Shown here one piece after another: positions 54,243 through 64,000 of a stretch of 64,000 bases of DNA; positions within the stretch are counted from its first letter, which is position 1, and every line of letters starts with the position of its first letter. The stretch lies in NCBI GenBank assembly GCA_950022655.1, contig OX465581.1, forward strand, positions 29,297,300-29,361,299. Reading direction: 5' to 3'. The position numbers were made by a program, and so were the translations under genes. The stretch is from Alentia gelatinosa. Taxonomy: Eukaryota; Annelida; Polychaeta; Phyllodocida; Polynoidae. The notes beneath the pieces were generated by a model that made no database searches, had not been told where the DNA came from, and worked only from the letters and a program-made list of their open reading frames with translations.

Positions 54243-54627
54243 CTATTTTAGAATTTGATGTTTCAAGGTGTTAGAATCAACCGTAAGGAATACCATTCTT
54301 TGGGTGTTACTGTATCGTGCATAGATTGTGTTGGCGGTAAGGGGGCTATGATCTTCACCACTCCAGTTGTTGGGGCAATGACTTCCGGCAAGTTGGAACC
54401 CCCGCTCCACCTTTTCAATAGAGACTATCTTACGGATGGCTGACCCCACTCCCTTTAAATTCTTGAATCCGCTAAATGTCAACCATCGATCAGTGAACAT
54501 GCGTGGAATGCCGCTGAAGAATAACACGTTCCCCAGTGTGACTAATGAGAGAACTGGAAAGAGACGATTCACTTTTGTATTTCTTAAAAGTGATGATTAT
54601 GCATGCGCACCCTTCTTTTACACATAA
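54243..54627. other. Overlapping ORFs, unassigned
   Basis: A minus frame (109 residues) and two + frames (62 and 63 residues) overlap in a region of mixed composition. None shows a domain or a splice context I trust. Confidence 0.25.
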
Positions 54628-55439
54628 TGAAATCTTAGCAAGCCCTCGACATCCTTTATAACCTATATCAGAGAAATCTCAAACCACATTTGTTAGCTTT
54701 AAGACATAATAATAGTAATAATAATGGACATTTCTCCTATCTGAAAATAACTACAATACAACTTCATGTTATGTTTTCCAATCACAACCAAGGGCCCGAA
54801 ATGATAGATCTGTGATTGGTTAACAGATTGCCCATATGTTTCCTTATTTGATTGATATATATAGCTTTTATTTAGTCAGGATTATATCTGTATCGCTCTT
54901 CTGCTACACGTTTCATGTTCTTTAAAATTGTGCTTTTATGGTTCATGTAGGTTGGTATAGCAGAGGATACTTCAGAATAATACCTCATTGACCATTTCTA
55001 ATCTGGTGGAAACTTTGAAATTTCAGTTTATTCATTGATCAATGATCTAGTTGTATGTTTACATATGTATGTATATGTAGTTTAGAAGTTAATGCATTCT
55101 AACTTGTGAGGCTACATCAGAACAGCATACCAAATTGAGAAACAAGTGATTCTACACACTTATCTCGCAGATCACGGTTGATTCGTGAAATGAGGGTTTA
55201 GTTTAATTCGACCGTCACAAATCCATTGTAAAGAGTGATTATCGTGTTGTTTGAAACCTCATTGTACCCTTACAAGCCATGGCTAAACCCTGGGATTTTC
55301 GATTTCCGAATATAGTCACTAAATGACGTAATCTTCCCACCAACGCACCAACACAGTCCCCATTCTCCAACAAATTCAGACTCGTGGACTCCGGACATAA
55401 GCGCATTAAAAGGGCCTCGTTACCTGAAATACCCCTACG
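54628..55439. other. AT-rich flank
   Basis: Nothing recognised. A CRE-like TGACGTAA is near 55325, before the GC-rich zone. Confidence 0.35.
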
Positions 55440-56815
55440 TAAATAACTTCCCGAACGCCCCCTCCCCCGCCTCGCCGCGTGTTTGGTCGTGGTCCGACTC
55501 CTCACAGAGCTCTGTACTTTTGTGTACCTCGATAGTAGTTGTCGGCCAGCTGACTTGACTGGTCCTTCATACATCTAGGTCAGGCACACGGCGGGTGGGG
55601 GGAGCTCAGACCAGCCGCTTTCTCCTGTGGAGGTGTGGAATCTGGGCACGGCCAACGGACGACGTCTACAGGCGGCTCCTCCTGCAGTAGCGCCCGGTAC
55701 ACCCTGGAGTCGTTGGTGGCGGGAGTGTAAGTGAATGACAGTGGGGCCGGGAAGTGGTGTCAACGCGTGCGGACACGTAGGGATGGAGACACTGGGGTCC
55801 GGTACTGGGACGGAGAAGCGTTGGTAACGCAAGACGGCGTTGGAGTGGCCTCAGTGCGTCGAGGTGCAAAACAGCATTTGCCTCTCCATACCTTCGGACA
55901 GGCATATCCACTGGACCCTACTTTCCTTCTTGGCTCACCAGGATTTTTCTCCACACCAATCTCTATACATCACCCACAGCTTGACTCGCTCATTATAAAG
56001 TAAGAACAAGATCGACGGGATAGAATATTCACGGAGAGGCGTTTACCTGAAGTATACACTGGATACCAAGTAGTTTTTTCATTGCCTCACAGCTGGAGTT
56101 ACCCCCATCTGGGATGTTTACACTAAGACCATCCTACCCACCGTGGACGTTTTGATGAATCAGTTTGAAACCAAGGACGTCACCTTTTTCAATTTGGAGG
56201 CTTTATACATCAGAAGGACATAATATATATTTCCATTTTTTCTCCGGAGAAAACAAGCCTATTTATCGGAGTCTACTTTCCCGACGCAGGACTTGAGTGT
56301 TTGTTGGTGTGTCGCAGCGCTTGTGTGTTATACCACCTTGTGGTGTTTGTGTATTACACTCTCACGTTATGGTCATTGTTGCTGACATGTGCACACAGAG
56401 ATAAAGCAGGAACTTCACGCCAGTCTAACACCTTCCGACCACACGTACGACCTTATATCACGTCCTACAGGTATGTGCCAGAAACGTGAATACCTGTACA
56501 CTGTGCTGTTAGTAGAGCCCCACTTGGTCCCCGCTATCTGAGCCTGTTGGTACACGGCAGGTGTAGCAGTCGACCCCGGGAAGCCTCCAGGTCGGTGCGG
56601 GCGGCACGCGGGCGGTGGTCACCCCGTCACGGACCATCATCACACGGCCTCGGACACGGCCTGCCACCGACCCTCTCTCTCACCTGACATGACAGAAGGT
56701 GGACGGTCCCGCCCCGCTGAGAGGCCACTTACAGGTACCTCCCCGGGATCTCCAGCTTAGTGAGCAGACAGAAAGGATACCCCATCTCTTTAAGGATCAA
56801 CTAAAGTACAAGTAA
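55440..56815 (+). promoter_or_regulatory. GC-rich zone, possible promoter and 5' exon
   Basis: CpG-dense patches (55440-55860 and 56560-56760) in an otherwise AT-rich genome. A strong donor, CAA|GTAAGTAGG, lies at 56813. Suggests a promoter and untranslated first exon of a + strand gene running rightward. Open frames here lack recognisable domains. Alternatively a GC-rich repeat. Confidence 0.35.
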
Positions 56816-57241
56816 GTAGGATTTTCTAGCAAGACGTCAGACAATATGGAAACTGTAAATACCCGAGTTCAAATAGTATACTGTGACATCTGTCTGTGCT
56901 CTTCAAGCCAAAATTGACTTGATTTGTTTAGATTACAGATAGAAACTTATTCATGAACAAAATATTATTCTCTTGACATACTACTGACAAGAAATGTGAC
57001 TACATCTCGTGGACATACATAGAAATCCGTCGCATACTTCCGTCAAATTTCGAAATATTCACACAGAGATTTACAAAGCGAGTATTATCTTTTATGATAA
57101 GAATCTGCTCTTCATGATAGTTCACATCAACAACCCATACAAAATATGAACCCTATCACAGCCTAGTGTATTATACTTCTATAGGTATGTATTGATCGGA
57201 CAACAAAGGTACATGGGCACTTTACCACCGTCTCTATTCAG

Positions 57242-57350
57242 GTTGGGTTTCTGCCCAAACACACATCTTCACATACCCATCCCGAAATGCGATATGTGGA
57301 GCATTCTTTGCTTGAGCTGTCCTTCACCTGGTCTGACGTACAGCCCTAAG
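57242..57350 (+). CDS. Possible internal exon, unrecognised
   Basis: Bounded by CTCTATTCAG and AAG|GTAAATTCG. One frame is open throughout (36 codons, LGFCPNTHLHIPIPKCDMWS then ILCLSCPSPGLTYSPK). It lies downstream of the candidate first exon donor at 56813, with which it could be spliced. Cys-rich (four Cys) but no known family. Could be chance. Confidence 0.2.
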
Positions 57351-58327
57351 GTAAATTCGTGCACATTGTAAGGTAGACATTAAAACAGTTCAGATGCACA
57401 GCCTTGATAACTATTGTCAGTAGTCTGAAGCATAGGGGCCATCGATATAATCACAATTTTCTCAGTTTTCTGGAGGGCACAATGTAACCTAGAATAGGAG
57501 GTTTAGACTCCAGCTCTTGATGTTTACAAAGTACATGTATTTCATTTGTGGATAAGTTAATGGATGCGCTTACAAGGGTTGTCCTGCTTCACTGGGTCGC
57601 TGGTATTTATACCTACTTTATGGAAGTTCACCCTATGTAGCCTATGTATAGAGAGACAACGCGAAATGTCCTGTGTGGATTAGTACGAGGATCCCACAGA
57701 AATGATCGATTAGTTTTGTTTGTAGTGTCGAAATTGTATATATTTTATTTCCACTACATGTGAGCTAAATGTCCCCATGGAGAAACATATGGGGAATCAT
57801 TTTTTTCGAATGTCCCTCTGCCATTTAAATGGACTTGTTGAGCGAGGAAATTTGCACTGTCCGTGTTCAACAGACCCCAAAGGGTAACCCCCTGCCCCCC
57901 CCCCCCCCCCTATCCCAACCGCGAAGGTCAGCTGGCGTGAAAATGAACCCCTTTCCGACCGAAGTCCTTTGTGCGCGATCGGCCCTTGGCGTGGGCCAAC
58001 ACAATGGTCACTTCTTCTGGGTTTACACTGTCTTGCTTTTTATATACATCCCTAATTCAGAGATATACTTGCCCCTTTTGTATACCCACATACCTATATC
58101 GTTGACCCCACATTATTCTTAGCCCATGCACATAAATGTCATATAGAGATCACCCAGGGTTCTGGTATTTCATTTGGGAGGGGCATGTTTCATAAATAGG
58201 TGTCCTTAGAGATACGAAATTGTTAGGTTTAAGTTTCAAATCGTAGCCTATGCAAAGCACAAGGAGGTGGACGGCAGGCGGGCCGACCTAATGCACGCAC
58301 TTCAATATCCCCAGGGAGTGTGCTCCC
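57351..58327. other. No gene recognised
   Basis: Includes a C run of 16 (57895-57910). Short frames only. Confidence 0.35.
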
Positions 58328-58699
58328 CTACCTGGGCAGTTCAGGGAGCGCGATGGGGCGCCGCAATCTGCCTAGACCCTGAAAGGGAATAGACACAAGA
58401 GGACTCTGTGGGAGGGGGTTGAGAATTGGATTTGTGTCGACACCCTGTGGAGAATGGGATATGGGGTTCTCCACCCTGAAAGACGAATTATGCAGTATTA
58501 GCCCTACTCTCTGTTTGCAAGGTATCGAGGTGATCAGCGTTGACTGGCCATAATAGGCTCGGGTGCCACTTGAACAAAATGTACCCAAAGCCATTAAGGT
58601 AGATCGACCTTTAAAGAGGTTTACCATAATGGATGGGTTTAAGGTTTCCAGCATATCAGTTGCCATAGTTACGTCTCGCTTACTCCTAGATGTCGCCAT
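58328..58699 (-). CDS. Hypothetical ORF, 123 residues
   Basis: The longest uninterrupted frame near here on the minus strand: MATSRSKRDVTMATDMLETL at the start, a Pro/Leu-rich end. No domain, signal peptide or splice context. Composition is compatible with coding, but its length is also within what chance gives in a GC-richer stretch. Confidence 0.15.
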   Translation of the reverse strand: MATSRSKRDVTMATDMLETLNPSIMVNLFKGRSTLMALGTFCSSGTRAYYGQSTLITSIPCKQRVGLILHNSSFRVENPISHSPQGVDTNPILNPLPQSPLVSIPFQGLGRLRRPIALPELPR

Positions 58700-61600
58700 T
58701 AATTAAAGAACACCCTCAATACGTCCTAATTATCCAATGCAAGCAAAGAACTCCTTAAGTATTCCCTTGGGGTCCTGACAATAACCACCTTGGTGATAAG
58801 AATGTACTTTACTTTTACGCCTGGGAAATGGCACTTGGGACACCTGCACGCCAACAGTACCCTGGCTCTATCGCTCTGTTGTTCGCTTAATTAGATTGTC
58901 ATTCCCGTCAGATGGAAGGTCATTACTGTAATGAGGGGGACCTCACTGTGATGCCTACTCGCCGCCGTATTCTTCCACATACGCTGGTCTCGATGTGTGC
59001 CAAAGTCTCTACATTAAATTGATTCCTTGGGATTTAGGTTACGTATTAGTGCATTCTTTGGCACCGGGTCTATTAACGCTACTCCCTTACTATGGGCTGC
59101 TCATGCGTGCACTGCAGCAACAACGGAAATTAGGTTCTGCGGGGATTGTTAACGGGCCATATACGCGAACCGCCACTGGTTTAGTGACTAATCATATAGG
59201 TCTTGATATTGGTACCTAGAAGGGGCACTACCTTTTAGTCTGAGTTTATATTTAAACGATCCGGTTTAGGATGCAGTAGCCGGCATGGATCGTATACAAA
59301 GTACCGTCTGTGTATACTATTACGCCTTCGCTATGGACCGCTATTTTCAAGACCAACACTCAAGCCATCAAACTTTACTTGTTGTTCGTGCCATTCCCCA
59401 CACCGACACTAATATTTACCAAAGGACGCCAAATCCGGGCCTTGAGACCCTGGATAACTAATATCTTATCGATCTGACATGATCAACAGTTACATTGTAA
59501 GACACATTTACTGCACCTACGCTAATGGTCGGCATTTTCTATTAAGGCTTTGAGCTTGCAGGATAAGGGAACTATGCAAGAATTTATGTTCATTGGGGGT
59601 TGTATTTAGATCGCCACCAAAGGTACTCTAAATAGCTTCATAAATAAACTGAGTGTGATCCTGATTATAAAGACATCGAAACGTCAATGGGTAATTAGCT
59701 AATCTTTTCTGATTGGGGTTCTTGAATGAAACATACCATATTGTGCCGAGTCACAAGTCACAGTGAGGGTCTTAGAAGCCATGATAAAGGCGGAAAATAA
59801 TCTTATTAAATGGGTCTTATTAAGAGACTTATGGTCTAAGCCTTCAACAAATACATAGTATCAAATAAGCGTGTAAGTTCTATACAGTATGTCTTCTGAA
59901 ACTCTTAGTGTTCACCAGAATGGTGATCTCTTCAAGATTCCAAAGTGCAACATTTGATATGAATGAAGTTCCGTTAGTAAATATGGACAGGAAGTCTTTA
60001 TATTGTCTTTTTATTACGTTCAACTTCAAGTTACAGCTGCCGGAAGGAGTTTAAAGTTAGTTATTCACGGAGTCTTATAATGAATATGCCAGAAGTGGGT
60101 CATTAATCTGATATATTGCCAGATGATACTATGACGCGATAAACACAAGAGTTCAGCTGGAGCATCTGGAACTTTGGAATAAAACGTCCACCATCTTACC
60201 GCTTTATCGGGCATAGGGTATTCCATATGGTGTGCCTTTATATATATAGCTGCGAAATGTAATCCATATGATGTAGATTGTACAGTCTCTCGAAATGAGT
60301 CCAGAGTGGTTAATAACTGGAGATACCTCAGAGATAATTGATTTATTATCATGATAAGCACTAGATACTGGCAATAAATTGATAAATTTGGGAAATATAT
60401 GAAGCGATAACCACTATCGTATCTTTCTATGCATCTGCCCATTGTAACAGTTTCATCTATTAACGTTCCCTCTTGACGATGCTATTTCTCCTTGGAAGAC
60501 CTAAAAATATTTTAGCAAAAGAAGTACTAAATCTTTTTTTCAATCGCATCCTGAAAGAGGTGGAGGTAAATATGAAAAAAACTTTTTTCAGTAGACAGAA
60601 GCTGTCGGTTAGAAAGCTGGGTACGCTGGATGTTGGTCAGAAGTTGTGCATTCCAGGTCTGAACCAAATACTGAGCAATGGCGAGACCCAGCCCCAGTGA
60701 CGTACTATGGGTATGATATATACTCGACCCGAGTCGTCAATATCCATGCAGTGCCCTTCTCCTCCACTCTCACAGCAGAGTATATCTGAAGGGACTTGAC
60801 TATCCCGAGAACTCCTTAACTCTCCATATAACACCCTCACCACCCACGCCCCTTCTCGACTCCCTAGACTCCCACTGACCTCGGTTGACCCTTTTATGGC
60901 TTCCGACCTCGCATTGGAGATAAGATAAGGCGACCTGATGGGAGACACCACTATTATCTCCGTCATCAAAATGCTTAAAGGAAAACAGCCTTTGGAATCG
61001 TCACTATTTCCCACTAAAAGACATCAGATCCATCCCTAGGGGACTGTTAAATAATTTCAGGTTTTCGCACCAATTTCAATTGTTGAGCAATTCCTCAAAG
61101 AGGTTCATATGCCAAGGCCGAATTCTGCAAGTATCCGTGGCCAAAATTCTCTTCCACTTTAATATATGGTAACTATGTTTGTGAATGTTCCACATATTGG
61201 ACGTGTTTGAAATGTAACACAGTAGATACCTAGTCTAGTAGACACTATTTTGGGACGCTGTATAGCGAACAGGTTTTAAAACAGAACGATTAAGTGCCTA
61301 TCCCTATATTCATAGCTGCTGATCACTACTTCGGGTACGTTAATAGAAATTGAGTCACCAGATTCCAAACAGTTTAACCTTTCTTGGTGAATCACGATGA
61401 GCTTCAGGTGGAAATAAGGGTTTCATTTTAAATCCTTATGGCGACACGAACATCTGCCTTTTGTCTTAAGTCAATACCATCTGTGCTGCCTATCTTACCG
61501 AATAACAGATCCTGTTATTTCCTCTCTGTCAATCGCCCACAAACATCCAAAGTAAATGACTGTAGGAGAAGCTACCCACCGCAGCCAGTCTTTGTCATGT

Positions 61601-64000
61601 TCTGTCTGGCGCGATGGGCAGCTTAATGAGTTGCTCGTGTCATTTTGTGATGGTAACGCATTCCGAGGTAAGTCAATACCTTGTGAAAATAAACCGTTTT
61701 ACGGCACTGCTGACACAGTTTCTCAACATGTAGCTCACGTACACTCACTCTCCAAGAGGCATGTACATGTTATATACTTACTAGCTCGGACTGCTTTTCT
61801 AGGCAACGAAGGAGCTCTGCTTGGAGAGTGTTACTCTAAGTAAGTCCATCGTTCCACACAATCGTCACATTATCATCTTTATTTTGATACACCAGAAACA
61901 AGGGAACGTAGTAGAGAAGACGCATGCCCCTCCATACTGATATAGTGGCATGAATATTGTATTCTCATTTTCCCTATTATATCTATGTCTGGAAATGTTC
62001 TAACAGTGAATACATTTTGGTTGGTTTAAAAAATTTGGTTTTCACCATACCTTAGCGTCTGGCTGTCCTATTTTTTGCTGGCACTTGGCGCATTGTACTA
62101 ATGAGACAAAAGCCATTTTGGATTCCTCCCAAAAGCCATTTACTTCTGTTTCTTCGGATATTCCCAATTGCCTATATCAATTGGTCATTGGTGCATAGAT
62201 GTCTTAAAACTGTTAGGCGATGTTAGAAATAGCTGAATAGAATGATAACGTTTTCAGTTTCACTTCCTATTTTTGGCAACACACGTTATGGTTTAGAAGG
62301 TCAGTAAACGTTGTGTCTTTGTTTAGGAAGTAAAGGAATGAATCGGCCATTTGGTACAGGTACATGTATACATATAATTCCTTGCGTGAAAAATGTGTGT
62401 AAAGATTTTCTAAATCCATCTGTCTACGTTTAAACAGAAAATTCATTTCTACAACCTTAATATAATCCTGTAAAAGGCAACCTGTCTAGTCCAGGCTGAT
62501 TTATCTGTGGGGTACGTTTTGGGAAACCTGTTATTTTTTAATCTTATTTAAATGATATTTTCATGCTTTAGAAAATAAGGACGGTGACCATTCGTTTTCC
62601 ATGCCCGTACGAGTATTGCAGTCCGTTCTCCATGGTCTATATCCTGTGTATCGTCCATTTTTTAGTGTGTACAGGAGGGAGATAAATGTAGAAAGCAACT
62701 TGTTTTGGTAAAAGAAGTCATTCTCGAACTTGTTTGAATGCTACGTGATATTCACTGGGCTGTCACCTCGTTCATATCATTCTCCATCAAACTCATGAGA
62801 AAGGTTATTTTGACCAAAACTTGTTGGTTTCTCCTTTAGTATGCATCATGCACTTAGTATTGTGGTAGTGCCCAAGTTTGATATCTTAGTGTAGCTTGTT
62901 TGCAACTTTACTAGATTAAATACATATTTCCCATTAAACAGTAGATTCAGCTCTCAGTTATATTTTACTATTAGTATCAGTTACCCTTTTCTGGCGGAAT
63001 TGTCGTTAATTATAAGACATAAACTAGTCGTAGGTACTTGATATAGTCTGTAGATGGTACTTCGTTCCCGCTGAAAATTCATTTTAGAATTAGCGATGAT
63101 TTATATTATCTCCAATTATTACCAACTCTCTCTACATGTAAGGTGTCACAAACAATTGACATAGCCAAAGGGAATATTGTTAACGTAAATTCTAAATTAT
63201 ATGTACATGTTTTTAAAAAATTGCAGGAAAATAGGCATGGTGTTCAGTCTAAATCTTACATTTCATGTTCACAATGAATACACTGAAAAATCACCGCAGT
63301 TTCAGCAAGTCGCAATACACGTAGGCAGATATAGACATCTGGAGGGTGCTTTCACACATTAGTCCATGGGAACTCGAAAGTTACAAAAAGATGTGCAGAG
63401 CTTAAAAACTATCTGAAAGTGAAGCATGCGTACCCAAGTGTCGACCAGCAGCTATTTTTTTCTGAGACGAAGTCGATGTTTCTTAAGTGTTTACCAGCGT
63501 GAGACCTCGACCATTCCCGTTTCCAGGATGTGGTTGATGGTGTTTCCTTGGTTACCACAACGTGAGCAGCTCCACATGTAACTCACAGACGCTCATGTCT
63601 TGATAAGATGTCTCAAGGCGTGTCAAGGAGAATGTCTGTCTTAATTTTAAGTAAAAAAGTTAACTGACATGCAATAAATCACTTTCAAGATATACATCAA
63701 TGGTCCATTCAAACCCAAAAGTAAGTTTGATCATGATATCAGTTAACCCGATCCACAGAATTATTGTAGTGTAAAGTTAATCCTGTTCATGGATGATCAA
63801 AAAGAGAAATTGCGGTTGCTGACCTCCTTGTAAAAACTACCACTTACCTGGGTTACTTTTTAACGTAAAAAGGATGGGGTTCGTTTATCTGCTTACACTC
63901 TGCCTGCGGGATTTATGCCGCGTTGCTATGGTGAGAGATGAGGCAGATGGTGCTGGTAGGACTCTTGGTGGATTTGTAATGACAGCCAGGTGGAGATCAT
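58700..64000. other. No recognisable gene or repeat
   Basis: Several 60-125-residue frames on both strands (60065-60442 -, 60637-61014 -, 61556-61843 +) have no domain, no splice context and no similarity that I recognise. I see no transposon ends or tandem repeats. Confidence 0.4.

Noticed and set aside
58700..61900. Cluster of 60-125-residue ORFs as a gene family
   Set aside because: No shared motifs, opposite strands, no splice or promoter context, and lengths within chance expectation.
1..64000. tRNA, rRNA or snRNA genes
   Set aside because: I looked for tRNA T-loop/A-box-B-box patterns and conserved rRNA or snRNA segments by eye and found none convincing. A covariance-model scan would be decisive.

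Overview
This window is nuclear DNA from a metazoan, most likely a marine invertebrate. It has long introns with GT-AG borders, eukaryotic poly(A) signals and TATA boxes. It is AT-rich and carries a dense mix of animal transposon types: DIRS, Ty3/Gypsy, Penelope-like, several LINEs, a Maverick/Polinton-like element, pogo-like and Harbinger-like MITEs. I see no operons, tRNA, rRNA or CRISPR. I cannot name the species or phylum from sequence alone.

Host genes are few. The clearest is a three-exon gene (10238-16981, + strand) for a 154-residue four-EF-hand calcium-binding protein, with three intact loops and a degenerate fourth. A second, found only by reading exons, is the 3' end of an SLC1 (excitatory amino-acid transporter family) gene: exons 39404-39538 and 39915-40056 (+), joined in matching phase and ending in a stop. 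A TatD-nuclease-like C-terminal fragment lies at 36618-36911 (-). A few other exon-like pieces are unrecognised (2375-2578 -, 57242-57350 +, 39144-39302 +).

Mobile DNA by region: 6.1-6.4 kb LINE tail; 7.1-8.4 kb DIRS reverse transcriptase, with a 68-bp block that recurs at 50.5 kb; 17.6-18.3 kb Harbinger-type MITE; 19.3-20.9 kb Ty3/Gypsy pol relic; 20.9-21.2 kb Penelope-like fragment; 21.2-21.4 kb palindromic 35-bp array; 21.4-27.1 kb a compact Maverick/Polinton-like element. The Maverick-like element has five to six ORFs: a putative element-specific protein, an integrase with chromodomain, a virion-type protein, an intact adenovirus-type cysteine protease, and an acidic and a Cys-rich small protein. 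Several of its genes are frameshifted. No DNA polymerase is visible.

From 27.1 to 33.1 kb there is a nested stack. A minus-strand LINE was hit by an element with 31-bp terminal inverted repeats and a 9-bp target duplication. That element was in turn hit by a 1,417-bp element with its own 9-bp duplication. A near-identical second copy of the 1,417-bp element, inverted and with a third 9-bp duplication, sits 1.47 kb away. From 33.3 to 45.6 kb there are LINE pieces, two small MITEs with clean ends, the SLC1 exons and another Penelope-like fragment. From 45.6 to 54 kb there are palindrome-rich MITEs and tandem modules. From 54 kb to the end there is little recognisable coding, apart from a GC-rich possible promoter/5' exon zone at 55.4-56.8 kb.

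Nearly all retroelement reading frames are broken. The strongest signals for follow-up are the compact Maverick-like element, the 9-bp-duplication element pair and the divergent SLC1 gene.
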